A stretch of 19,777 bases of DNA from the NCBI GenBank assembly GCA_937974195.1, contig CALJIC010000243.1, positions 1 to 19,777 of the forward strand. The letters run 5' to 3'. The translations under genes were made by a program, and so were the position numbers. The stretch comes from an uncultured Roseiflexaceae bacterium (GTDB lineage: Bacteria > Chloroflexota > Chloroflexia > Chloroflexales > Roseiflexaceae). The notes under the pieces were generated by a model. That model was not told the DNA's origin. It saw only the letters and a program-made list of their open reading frames with translations, and made no database searches. Within the stretch, counting starts at the first letter, position 1, and every line of letters begins with the position of its first letter. Shown here piece after piece: positions 1 through 7,136 of this stretch.

Positions 1-21
1 GGCCTCGCCTCCCCAAACCCC
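1..21. repeat. Fragment of an intergenic GC-rich repeat, inverted copy
   Basis: Read on the minus strand, bases 6-21 give GGGGTTTGGGGAGGCG, an exact 16-base match to 5988-6003 in the repeat island near the middle of the window. The flanking bases then differ by a few positions. It is therefore probably the edge of another copy of the same intergenic repeat, cut by the window start. The match is short, so this is moderate evidence only. Confidence 0.5.
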
Positions 22-41
22 ACCGCGCCCGCGCACCCTGT

Positions 42-55
42 AGAACGCTTGTTCT
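42..55. promoter_or_regulatory. SOS-box-like palindrome (candidate LexA operator) on mutS
   Basis: The sequence AGAACGCTTGTTCT is palindromic in its outer five bases and contains GAAC-N4-GTTC, the core of the LexA site known from Bacillus and other Gram-positive bacteria. It covers the -35 hexamer (49-54) of the mutS promoter, where a repressor would block RNA polymerase. No lexA gene is in the window, and whether LexA in this organism reads this motif is inference. Confidence 0.45.
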
Positions 56-77
56 GCAAGGTGCGCCGTGCTATAAT
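49..77 (+). promoter_or_regulatory. mutS promoter, sigma70-type with extended -10
   Basis: The -35 is TTGTTC (49-54) and the -10 is a perfect TATAAT (72-77), with a 17-base spacer. The -10 is preceded by TGC (69-71), an extended -10 element. Transcription would start near 84, about 38 bases before the mutS start codon. This is the best promoter match in the window. Confidence 0.75.
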
Positions 78-121
78 GAGCACGCTTGTACGAGTGCCTA
101 CGAGAGAATACGGAGTCCCCC

Positions 122-3100
122 ATGACCGTCCTCGACAGCCGCGCGCTGCGGCGCCAGCTTCAGCAGGAGTTCCCGAACTTCGACCTGAACGACTGGTTCA
201 TCCAGTACCGCAGCCTCAAGGCCAGCTACCCGGATGCGGTCCTGCTTTACCGGCTGGGCGATTTCTACGAGACCTTCGAGGACGACGCCAAGCTTGTCGC
301 CGAGCTGCTGAATGTCACCCTGACCTTCCGCCGCTTCGCCAGCCTGAAGGGGGACAAGAAGGCCGAGCAGCGCTGCCCCATGGCCGGCATGCCCTACCAC
401 TCGATCGACGGCTACATCTCGAAGCTGGTGGGCGCCGGCTACCGCGTCGCTGTGGCCGAGCAGGTCTCCGAGACCCCCTCGATGCGCTCGGACACCCGCC
501 CGCGCTCGCGCTTCGCGGCCGGCCTGGAGCCGGTCACGCCCACGGGGCGTGACATGGTGGACCGCAAGGTGGTGCGGGTGATCACCCCCGGCACGGTGGT
601 GGAGTCCGGGCAGCTTCCGGCCGAGCGCAACAACTACCTGGCGGCGGTGGTCGTCGAGGGCGACCGGATCGGGCTGGCCTACGCCGACCTGAGCACCGGC
701 GAGTTCGCCGTCACCGAGTTCGCCGGCGAGGGGGCCGCGACGCAGGCGCAGGGCGAGCTGGCGCGCCTGCAGGCCGCCGAGGTGCTGGTGCCGGACAAGC
801 CGGAGCTGCGCCTGCCGGGCCTCGAGCCGGCCGCCGCCCGGCTCTCCAGCGACCTCGAGTTCCTCACGAAGGAGGAGCGCGAGCTGCTCCTGCCGGGCGA
901 GCGCGTCGCCCGGCGCGTCGAGCGCGAGAACACGGCGCGCTGGGCCCACGGTCACGTCACGGCGCTGCCCGCCTGGCGCTGGGATCTGCGCAACGCCCGC
1001 GACGCGCTGCTGCAGCAGTTCGGCATCCACTCGCTCGCTAGCTTCGGGATCGGCGAGCGGCCGCTCGCCGCCCGCGCCGCCGGGGCGATCGTCCAGTACG
1101 CCGCCGAGACGCAGAACGGGGCGGTCGGCAACCTGTCCACGCTCCGCTTCTACACCGCCGGCGATGTGATGTTCCTCGACCCGCAGACGCGCCGCAACCT
1201 GGAGCTGCTCGAGGGCACCGGCGGCCGCACCAAGGGCTCGCTGGTGAGCGTGCTCGACCAGACCCGCACGCCGATGGGGGCGCGCCTGCTGCGCCGCTGG
1301 ATCCAGCAGCCGCTGCTGGACATCGGGCGCCTCACCCAGCGCCAGGACGCCGTGCAGCGCTTCGTGGACGACCCGCTGCTCCGGGCCACCGTGCGCGCCC
1401 AGCTCAAGCAGGTCGGCGACATGGAGCGCGTCGTCAACCGCGTGATCCAGGGCATCACGGTGACCACCCCGCGCGACCTGGCCCGGCTGCGCGAGGGGCT
1501 GCGCGCGCTGCCGGAGCTGGTCAAGGCGCTGGGCGGGTGGCTGCCGAGCGAGAAGCCGCTGGCCGGGCGGGCGGATCAGCCGGCGGAGGCGGGCGCAGAG
1601 AGCTGGCTGTTCGACAGCGCGGACTTCCCGGCGCCCGAGGCTGAGCCGGCGGCCCCGCGTGAGCCGAGCGGCCCGAGCCTGCGCGAGCAGCGCGAGGCGC
1701 GCAGGAAAGCGGCGCCGCGCTACGACGGGGACGATCTGTTCGGCGAGGAGGACGAGGAGCCGGTGGCCGAGGACACGAGCGCGGGCCTGCTGGACCAGGA
1801 GGCGGAGGCCAGCCAGGACGGACACGCGCATCTGGCGGACGCCCCGCGCTCGCCTGAGCCGGCCCAGGGTGTCCCGGCGCTCGAGCCGCCGCAGCTCGAC
1901 CCGTGCGCCGACGTGCTGGCCTTCCTCGAGACCGCGCTCGACGACGATCCCCCGGCGCTGCTCGGCGCGGTCGACAACTACCTGCGCACCGTGGAGGGCG
2001 AGCAGCCGCGGCGCGTCATCCGCCCCGGCTTCGAGCCGCGCATCGACGCGATCGTCCGGGCGAACAAGATCGCGCGCGACTACTTCAGCAACCTGGAGGC
2101 CGAGCAGCGCGAGCGCACCGGCATCAAGTCGCTGCGCGTCGCCTACACCAAGAACTTCGGCTACTACATCGAGATCCCGCGCACCTACACCGGGCCGGTG
2201 CCCCCGGACTACATCCGCAGGCAGACGCTGGTCACCGGCGAGCGCTACTTCACTGAGGAGATGAAGCAGCTCGAGGAGCAGCTCGAGAGCGCCAAGTCCG
2301 AGCTGGTCGAGATCGAGCGCCGGGCCTTCGGGCGGATCTGCGCCACCGTCGCCGAGCAGGGCCAGCGCCTGCTCGCCACCGCGCGGCTGCTGGCCGAGAT
2401 CGACGTCTACGCCTCGCTGGCCGAAGTCGCGGTGCGCGGCCGCTACACCCGCCCGCGCCTGTACAAGGACACCCGCCTGCGCATCGTCGCCGGGCGCCAC
2501 CCCGTGGTCGAGCAGACGCTCGACGAGCAGTTCATCCCCAACGACGCGACGCTCGACACCGAGGAGAACCAGATCCTGCTCGTCACCGGCCCGAATATGT
2601 CGGGCAAGAGCACGGTGATGCGCCAGGTGGCCCTGCTGGTGCTCATGGCCCAGATCGGCTCATTCGTCCCGGCGGACGAGGCCGAGATCGGGCTGGTGGA
2701 CCGGATCTTCACCCGCATCGGCGCCCAGGACGACATCGCGACCGGCCAGAGCACCTTCATGGTCGAGATGACCGAGACGGCGGCGCTGCTGGCGCAGAGC
2801 ACGCGGCGCAGCCTGATCATCCTGGACGAGGTCGGCCGCGGCACCAGCACCTACGACGGCATGGCGATCGCCCGCGCGATCATCGAGTACATCCACAACG
2901 AGCCGCGCCTCGGCTGCCGCACGCTGTTCGCCACCCACTACCACGAGCTCACCGAGCTGGAGCAGGCGCTGCCGCGCGTCAAGAACTACCACATGGCCGC
3001 GGTCGAGCAGGATGGCGTGGTGGTCTTCCTCCACGAGCTGCGCCGCGGCGGCGCCGACCGCTCGTACGGCATCCACGTCGCCGAGCTGGCCGGCATCCCG

Positions 3101-3409
3101 CGCCAGGTGATCCGCCGCGCCGAGGAGCTGCTGGCCGAGCTCGAGGGGCGCCGGGACGCCACCACCCAGCTGCGGGCGGTCCACGCTGGCGGCGATGGTG
3201 TCGCTGCGCCTGCCGGCGACCAGGCGCCGGCGGCGCGTCTCGGAGGCAGGGCGCCACGCGCGGCGGCCACCAACGGCCAGCTCTCGCTGTTCGATGTGGC
3301 GCCGAGCCCGGCGCTGGAGCTGCTCAAGCGCCTCAACATCAACGAGCTCACGCCGCTCGACGCGCTCAACAAGCTCTACGAGCTGCAGAAGCTGGCCGCC
3401 AGCGAGTAG
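122..3409 (+). CDS. mutS: DNA mismatch repair protein MutS
   Basis: MutS binds base mismatches and small loops and, using ATP, starts mismatch repair with MutL in the cytoplasm. In the 1095-residue product the mismatch-wedge Phe-x-Glu motif is F48-Y-E50. The ATPase domain has Walker A GPNMSGKS at about 823-830 and Walker B LDE around D902. A QLSLF motif at 1053-1057 fits a sliding-clamp binding site. The ATG at 122 is chosen because GGAG (112-115) lies six bases upstream; an in-frame ATG at 86 has no such site and would sit almost on the transcription start. The protein is long for the family (usually about 850-950). The excess is mainly an acidic, Ala/Pro/Glu-rich stretch at about 470-595 inside the core/clamp region, plus small N-terminal insertions near the wedge. 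The reading frame is intact. Convincing family member. Confidence 0.97.
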   Translation: MTVLDSRALRRQLQQEFPNFDLNDWFIQYRSLKASYPDAVLLYRLGDFYETFEDDAKLVAELLNVTLTFRRFASLKGDKKAEQRCPMAGMPYHSIDGYISKLVGAGYRVAVAEQVSETPSMRSDTRPRSRFAAGLEPVTPTGRDMVDRKVVRVITPGTVVESGQLPAERNNYLAAVVVEGDRIGLAYADLSTGEFAVTEFAGEGAATQAQGELARLQAAEVLVPDKPELRLPGLEPAAARLSSDLEFLTKEERELLLPGERVARRVERENTARWAHGHVTALPAWRWDLRNARDALLQQFGIHSLASFGIGERPLAARAAGAIVQYAAETQNGAVGNLSTLRFYTAGDVMFLDPQTRRNLELLEGTGGRTKGSLVSVLDQTRTPMGARLLRRWIQQPLLDIGRLTQRQDAVQRFVDDPLLRATVRAQLKQVGDMERVVNRVIQGITVTTPRDLARLREGLRALPELVKALGGWLPSEKPLAGRADQPAEAGAESWLFDSADFPAPEAEPAAPREPSGPSLREQREARRKAAPRYDGDDLFGEEDEEPVAEDTSAGLLDQEAEASQDGHAHLADAPRSPEPAQGVPALEPPQLDPCADVLAFLETALDDDPPALLGAVDNYLRTVEGEQPRRVIRPGFEPRIDAIVRANKIARDYFSNLEAEQRERTGIKSLRVAYTKNFGYYIEIPRTYTGPVPPDYIRRQTLVTGERYFTEEMKQLEEQLESAKSELVEIERRAFGRICATVAEQGQRLLATARLLAEIDVYASLAEVAVRGRYTRPRLYKDTRLRIVAGRHPVVEQTLDEQFIPNDATLDTEENQILLVTGPNMSGKSTVMRQVALLVLMAQIGSFVPADEAEIGLVDRIFTRIGAQDDIATGQSTFMVEMTETAALLAQSTRRSLIILDEVGRGTSTYDGMAIARAIIEYIHNEPRLGCRTLFATHYHELTELEQALPRVKNYHMAAVEQDGVVVFLHELRRGGADRSYGIHVAELAGIPRQVIRRAEELLAELEGRRDATTQLRAVHAGGDGVAAPAGDQAPAARLGGRAPRAAATNGQLSLFDVAPSPALELLKRLNINELTPLDALNKLYELQKLAASE

Positions 3410-3446
3410 CCGGCGGCGCGGCGCGGGCCCGGTCCGCCGCTGCGGC

Positions 3447-3513
3447 ACAGGAGTTGCTTCGGAGAAGAAGGTGTGGTGGGCAGCTCGCCCGCCACACCTT
3501 TACTCACTCCTGT
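3447..3513 (+). promoter_or_regulatory. Nested hairpin between mutS and the SDR gene
   Basis: An inner stem pairs 3468-3481 with 3487-3500 (14 pairs, one G-T, five-base loop). An outer stem pairs ACAGGAGT (3447-3454) with ACTCCTGT (3506-3513). The structure ends five bases before the ribosome binding site AGAGGA (3518-3523) of the next gene. There is no T-run, so it is not a standard intrinsic terminator. It could end mutS transcripts, protect mRNA ends, or act on translation of the dehydrogenase. Confidence 0.5.
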
Positions 3514-3532
3514 CAGCAGAGGAAATGTGATT

Positions 3533-4414
3533 ATGACCGAGAAGCAGCCTGAGCGCCGCCCGAAGCCGCCGTTCCCCGAGCAGCACCAGCCCAAGCCCGG
3601 CATCGAGTCGCAGCTCGACCCGCGGCCGCAGTACAAGGCGCCGGAGTACGTCGGCGCCGGCAAGCTGCGCGACCGCGTCGCGCTGATCACCGGCGGCGAC
3701 TCAGGGATCGGGCGGGCCGTGGCGGTGCTCTACGCCCGCGAGGGGGCCGATGTCGCGATCGTGTTCCTGCCCGAGGAGCAGCGGGACGCCGAGGAGACCA
3801 TGCGCGCGGTGGAGGCCGAGGGGCGGCGCTGCCTCCTCATCCCCGGCGACGTCACCGAGCCGGCCTTCTGCAAGGAGGCGGTCGAGCGCACCGTGCGCGA
3901 GTACGGCAAGCTCGACATCCTGGTGAACAACGCCGCCTACCAGCAGCACCAGGAGGGGCTGGAGGAGCTCAGCGATGAGCAGTGGGACCGCACCTTCAGG
4001 ACCAACATCTACGGCTACTTCCGCATGGCGAAGGCGGCCCTGCCGCACCTGAAGCCCGGCGCGTCGATCATCAACACCGGCTCGATCACCGGCCTGGAGG
4101 GCAGCAAGCAGCTGCTGGACTACTCGGCCACCAAGGGCGCCATCCACGCCTTCACCAAGTCGCTCGCGCAGAACCTGGTCGAGAAGGGCATCCGCGTCAA
4201 CTGCGTCGCGCCCGGCCCGGTCTGGACGCCGCTCAACCCATCGGACAAGGAGCCGGAGCAGGTGGCGAAGTTCGGCCAGCAGACGCCGATGCAGCGCCCG
4301 GCCCAGCCCGAGGAGGTCGCGCCCGCGTTCGTCTTCTTCGCCTCCAACGTGGACTCGAGCTACATCACCGGCGAGGTGCTGACGCTGCTCGGCGGCGAGA
4401 CCACCGCAGGCTAG
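3533..4414 (+). CDS. SDR-family oxidoreductase, YghA/GSP39-like
   Basis: A 293-residue short-chain dehydrogenase that should use NAD(P)H to reduce or oxidise a carbonyl/alcohol substrate in the cytoplasm. The Rossmann glycine motif TGGDSGIG is at 53-60, the NNAA motif at 132-135, and the catalytic set is N158, S184, Y197 and K201 (YSATK). The Pro-rich N-terminal extension with PKPGIES followed by a GAGKLRDRVALITGG core is typical of the YghA / general stress protein 39 branch, often annotated glucose or aldehyde dehydrogenase. The substrate cannot be told from sequence. The ATG at 3533 is chosen for AGAGGA nine bases upstream; the frame extends further upstream through the hairpin. No promoter is evident in the 123-base gap, so it may share the mutS transcript. 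Confidence 0.93.
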   Translation: MTEKQPERRPKPPFPEQHQPKPGIESQLDPRPQYKAPEYVGAGKLRDRVALITGGDSGIGRAVAVLYAREGADVAIVFLPEEQRDAEETMRAVEAEGRRCLLIPGDVTEPAFCKEAVERTVREYGKLDILVNNAAYQQHQEGLEELSDEQWDRTFRTNIYGYFRMAKAALPHLKPGASIINTGSITGLEGSKQLLDYSATKGAIHAFTKSLAQNLVEKGIRVNCVAPGPVWTPLNPSDKEPEQVAKFGQQTPMQRPAQPEEVAPAFVFFASNVDSSYITGEVLTLLGGETTAG

Positions 4415-4431
4415 GGGCCGCAGCATCTCTG

Positions 4432-4496
4432 GGGGCGAAGCGGCGGCCTGCCGCGGCCGCGCCGGCCGCAGGCATCGCCGGCGACTGCTTCGCCCC
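4432..4496. terminator. Inverted repeat between convergent genes, possible bidirectional terminator
   Basis: GGGGCGAAGC (4432-4441) pairs perfectly with GCTTCGCCCC (4487-4496). A second pair, GCCTGC (4446-4451) with GCAGGC (4468-4473), lies inside. The structure fills the 90-base gap between the stop codons of the convergent dehydrogenase and aminotransferase genes. It lacks T-runs on either strand, so termination is inferred from position. Confidence 0.5.
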
Positions 4497-4504
4497 GAGC
4501 GGCG

Positions 4505-5704
4505 CTACAGAAGCGCCCGCATCGCCGCGCCCAGGCGCGCGATCCCCTCGGCGATCCGCTCCTCGGACTGGAAGCTGAACGCGAGCCGGATCGCGTCGTC
4601 GCCCTGGCCGTTGGCGAAGAACTGCGTCCCCGGCACGAAGGTCACGCCGGCCGCCTCGGCCTGCTTCAGCAGCGCCTCGGCGCTCATCCCCTCCGGCAGC
4701 CGGCACCAGATGAAGAAGCCGCCCTGCGGCACCGCGGCGCTCCACCCCGCCGGAAGCTCGCGCCGCATCGCCTCGAGCATCAGGTCGCGCTTGCGCCGGT
4801 ACAGCACGTTCAGCTCGCGGATGTGCGCGTCCAGCCGCCCGTCGGCGCAGTAGCGCTCGACGACGCGCGAGAAGAACGGCTGGCCTCCCTCGAGCTTGAA
4901 CATCTGCAGCCGCTGGATGAGCTCCGGCCGGCCGCAGGCGAAGCCCATGCGCACGCCGGGGGCCAGGATCTTGGAGAAGGTGCCCACGTGCAGCACCCAG
5001 CCCTCCTCGTCCAGCGCCGCCAGCCTGGTCGCCGGCTCGCCCTCGAAGCGCAGCTCGCCGTAGGCGTCGTCCTCCACCACCAGCAGGCCGTACTCGGCCG
5101 CCAGCGCCACCAGCCGCCTGCGCCGCTCCAGCGGCAGCAGCGTGCCGGTCGGGTTGTGGTAGGTCGGGATGGTGTAGAGGAACTTCGGGCGCACCCCGCG
5201 CGCCCGCAGGTCGCGCAGGATCTGCTCCAGCGCGTCCACGTCCAGCCCCTGGTCGTCGGTGGGCGCGGTGACCAGCTGCGCGCCCGCCGCGATGAAGTTA
5301 CGCACCGCGCCCATGAAGCTCGGCCCCTCGACGATCACCGTGTCGCCGCGGTCGACCATGACCAGCGGCAGGAGTGCCAGCGCCTGGCTCGAGCCGTGCG
5401 TCACCAGGATGTTCTCCCGCCCGGCCTGGATCCCGCGCTCGCGCATGCGCGACGCGATCAGCTCGACCAGCCGCGGGGAGGTGGGGCCGTAGTTCAGCGC
5501 CTCGGCGGCATCCTCGAACAGAACCTCGCCGGTGGCCGCGTGCAGATCCTCCACCGGGAACGCCTCGGGCGCCGCGAACCCGTACGAGAGGCTGATCGCC
5601 GTCTCCGGGCCATCCGGCCACTCGGCGGTGGCCCGCGCCGTCTTTGCGCGCCGGGCGTAGAGGTCGTCCAGCTTTGGCGCGCCGGCACGCGTGCTGCTCG
5701 ACAT
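4505..5704 (-). CDS. PLP-dependent class I/II aminotransferase (LysN/2-aminoadipate type)
   Basis: A 399-residue fold-type I aminotransferase, cytoplasmic, moving an amino group between an amino acid and a 2-oxo acid through pyridoxal phosphate. The PLP lysine is K245 in GTFSKILAPGVRMG. HNPTG with N184, the VEDDAY segment (D212/D213, Y215) and the substrate-carboxylate arginine R373 are all present. The overall pattern resembles the LysN/PatA-like group and the enzyme half of MocR regulators, but no GntR DNA-binding domain is attached. The exact substrate (aromatic, branched or 2-aminoadipate) is not determinable. The start at 5704 is supported by AGGAG (5714-5710 on the minus strand) five bases upstream; the frame could extend to 5764 but without such a site. 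Convergent with the dehydrogenase; no operon partner. Confidence 0.93.
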   Translation of the reverse strand: MSSSTRAGAPKLDDLYARRAKTARATAEWPDGPETAISLSYGFAAPEAFPVEDLHAATGEVLFEDAAEALNYGPTSPRLVELIASRMRERGIQAGRENILVTHGSSQALALLPLVMVDRGDTVIVEGPSFMGAVRNFIAAGAQLVTAPTDDQGLDVDALEQILRDLRARGVRPKFLYTIPTYHNPTGTLLPLERRRRLVALAAEYGLLVVEDDAYGELRFEGEPATRLAALDEEGWVLHVGTFSKILAPGVRMGFACGRPELIQRLQMFKLEGGQPFFSRVVERYCADGRLDAHIRELNVLYRRKRDLMLEAMRRELPAGWSAAVPQGGFFIWCRLPEGMSAEALLKQAEAAGVTFVPGTQFFANGQGDDAIRLAFSFQSEERIAEGIARLGAAMRALL

Positions 5705-5821
5705 ATGCGCTCCTTTTCGCTTGACTCGTGTGACGGGAGTTGCGCGGTGGCGCAGCCCCCGCACCCTTGGAAGAGGTTGACCGTCACTCCGCGACGCTGC
5801 GGCGAAGAAGCTCCACCTTGG

Positions 5822-5886
5822 AGGGGGTGGGAAGGCGAAGCCTCCCCAGATCTATCGCTCGGCGGCGGCGCAGCTGCTGCAGAGCG
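5822..5886. repeat. Degenerate copy A of the intergenic hairpin repeat
   Basis: It carries AGGCGAAGCCTCCCCAGA (5833-5850), CTATCGCTC (5852-5860) and GCTGCTGCAGAGCG (5873-5886). The same three blocks occur in copy B at 5999-6061. The last two blocks are 21 bases apart in both copies, which argues for common descent. In copy A the central stem has been replaced by a GGCGGCGGCG run and the long hairpin is broken. GGAAGGC-GAA-GCCTCC forms a small hairpin around the GCGAAGC core. Confidence 0.6.
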
Positions 5887-5955
5887 GTAATGGTGGCGGT
5901 GCGGTCAGAGCGTGCTTGCGGGTCCAGGACCGCAGGCCCTGGCGCGGGTGGTGCA

Positions 5956-6068
5956 GCCTCCCCCGGTACCCCTTCGTCCGCCTCGGAGGGGTTTGGGGAG
6001 GCGCAGCCTCCCAGAAATTTCCCTTTCTATCGCTCTGTAGCAGTTTCGCTGCTACAGAGCGATAGAAA
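5956..6068. repeat. Intact copy B of the intergenic hairpin repeat, with perfect 20-bp stem
   Basis: TTTCTATCGCTCTGTAGCAG (6024-6043) pairs without mismatch with 6049-6068 around a five-base TTTCG loop. Upstream, GCCTCCCC (5956-5963) pairs with GGGGAGGC (5995-6002), and within that ACCCCT pairs with AGGGGT; GGGAGGC-GCA-GCCTCCC forms another small hairpin. The AT-richer hairpin stands out from the GC-rich surroundings. No open reading frame or target-site duplication is evident, so it may be a REP- or MITE-like element rather than a terminator. Confidence 0.7.
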
Positions 6069-6253
6069 AGATAAAGAATGGTAATGAAATGGTTCGCTGC
6101 CCGCGTACAGTTCTAGATGAACATTCTGTCATCCACGCCGGAGCCCGCCCGGCAGCTACCCACCAGGTCTACGGCAACCAGCCGCCCGCGGTGAGCAGGC
6201 GCGGATGCGCTCGTCGCGGGCGCTCAGCACGCTGGGCGCCGTGGGAGACAGCC

Positions 6254-6319
6254 ATGGAGTGGCTGCTGGTCGTCATCGGGCTGGTGCTGATCGCCCAGAG
6301 CTTCTTCGTCGCCGAGTGA
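6254..6319 (+). CDS. Possible 21-residue single-pass membrane microprotein
   Basis: A 21-codon ATG-to-TGA frame preceded by GGGAG (6243-6247) six bases upstream. After MEW the product is an unbroken hydrophobic run of about 13 residues (LLVVIGLVLIA), then QSFFVAE, so it would fit as one short transmembrane helix with a charged end at each side. The frame stays open upstream to 6089, but that part translates to basic low-complexity sequence and is unlikely to be coding. Its function is unknown. It sits alone between the repeat island and the DUF1269 gene. It could be chance, since hydrophobic runs arise easily in short frames. Confidence 0.4.
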   Translation: MEWLLVVIGLVLIAQSFFVAE

Positions 6320-6489
6320 CCGGCCGCGTGGCACCTGTGCTCGTCAGATGACCGCTCGCGCCGTGACCGAATAGCTTCCCCGGGCCGCCGCTCGGCGTGC
6401 CCGCTCCTTCCGCAGCCTCGCGCTGGCCGGCTAGCTCCCCCGTACGGCATTTCGCGCATACCGGGCTCCGGCGATGAGCCTCCCGAGCG
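6320..6489. other. Intergenic stretch with nothing recognised
   Basis: It lies between the possible microprotein and the stop codon of the DUF1269 gene. I see no convincing promoter, terminator, RNA gene or further copy of the neighbouring repeats. Confidence 0.5.
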
Positions 6490-7005
6490 CTAGCCCTTCC
6501 CGCCCGCCAGCCGCGCGAGCGTCTCCGGCGGCACGGTGGCCTGCGCGAGCGTGCCGCCCAGCGCGTCGAGCTCGGCGATAATCGCCTCGGCCTCCTCGGG
6601 CGGGACGAGCGCGACGAGCGCCGAGCTGCCGGCCGCCAGGCGCTCCCCCAGGGCGCGCAGGTCCTCGTCCCGGAAGCCGACGTCCACCCGCTCCGCCGCC
6701 TGCGAGCCCAGCCCGGCGCCGGCGTCGATCCCCTGGCGCGGCCCGAGCGGCGCCCCCAGCACAGCGCCGATCGTGCCGATCAGCCAGCCGGCCAGGCTGA
6801 GCAGGCCCGCGTCGCGGCGGGCCTCATCGGCCTCGGCCGTCTCCCAGAAGTCCACCTGCCCGTCCGGGCGGCGGGCGATCACCGCGATGTCACCGATGCG
6901 CGCCCCGCCCAGCCGCTCGTCCAGCGCCTGGATGGCCCGCCGCGCCTCCTCGGCGCGCTCGGCCCCCTCGAATGTGTACACGACCAGCCGGGTCCGCTCG
7001 CTCAT
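6490..7005 (-). CDS. DUF1269 family protein
   Basis: A 171-residue protein matching the DUF1269 pattern: an N-terminal alpha/beta part beginning LVVYTFEGAERAEEA, a DIAVIARRPDGQVDFWET segment, a central glycine/alanine-rich hydrophobic hairpin (about 80-110, containing GWLIGTIGAVLGAPLG), and a C-terminal part with GSSALVALVP and GGTLAQATVPPETL. The central segment resembles the glycine-zipper-like stretch of the family, which is often called a predicted membrane protein. No biochemical role is established. The start at 7005 (MSERTRLVV) is preferred because the family begins there; the upstream frame to 7068 is Arg-rich, and the ribosome binding site is weak (AGGGCGAG). Divergent from the GNAT gene. 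Confidence 0.82.
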   Translation of the reverse strand: MSERTRLVVYTFEGAERAEEARRAIQALDERLGGARIGDIAVIARRPDGQVDFWETAEADEARRDAGLLSLAGWLIGTIGAVLGAPLGPRQGIDAGAGLGSQAAERVDVGFRDEDLRALGERLAAGSSALVALVPPEEAEAIIAELDALGGTLAQATVPPETLARLAGGKG

Positions 7006-7096
7006 TGCACTCGCCCTGCTTGTGCGCCGGCGGGAGGCACGGGCTTTGCTGGCGCCCCACCAGCGCACGGTAGACTCACAGTTGCCGCCGATGCTC

Positions 7097-7102
7097 TAGA
7101 AT
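7097..7102 (+). promoter_or_regulatory. Weak -10 candidate for the GNAT gene
   Basis: TAGAAT lies 34 bases before the start codon, in the short gap between divergent genes. No good -35 hexamer stands at the right distance, so support is limited to position and the -10 match. Confidence 0.3.
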
Positions 7103-7136
7103 ACCACGGTTTGAGCCGCCAGGAGGACTCGCCGTG

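Noticed and set aside
98..2500. 800-residue minus-strand open frame opposite mutS
   Set aside because: Its translation is low-complexity Arg/Ala/Gly/Leu-rich sequence, and the plus strand encodes an unmistakable MutS with all motifs. Long antisense frames are expected at this GC content.
6024..6068. Intrinsic terminator at the perfect 20-bp hairpin
   Set aside because: No T-run follows on either strand, and no gene ends close by. The sharing of blocks with copy A favours a repeat element.
5822..6068. CRISPR array
   Set aside because: Only two diverged copies exist, with no regular spacers and no cas genes.
6110..6122. GTTC-TAGAT-GAAC palindrome as a second SOS box
   Set aside because: The half-sites are in the opposite order to the LexA consensus and there is no promoter or gene start at the right distance.
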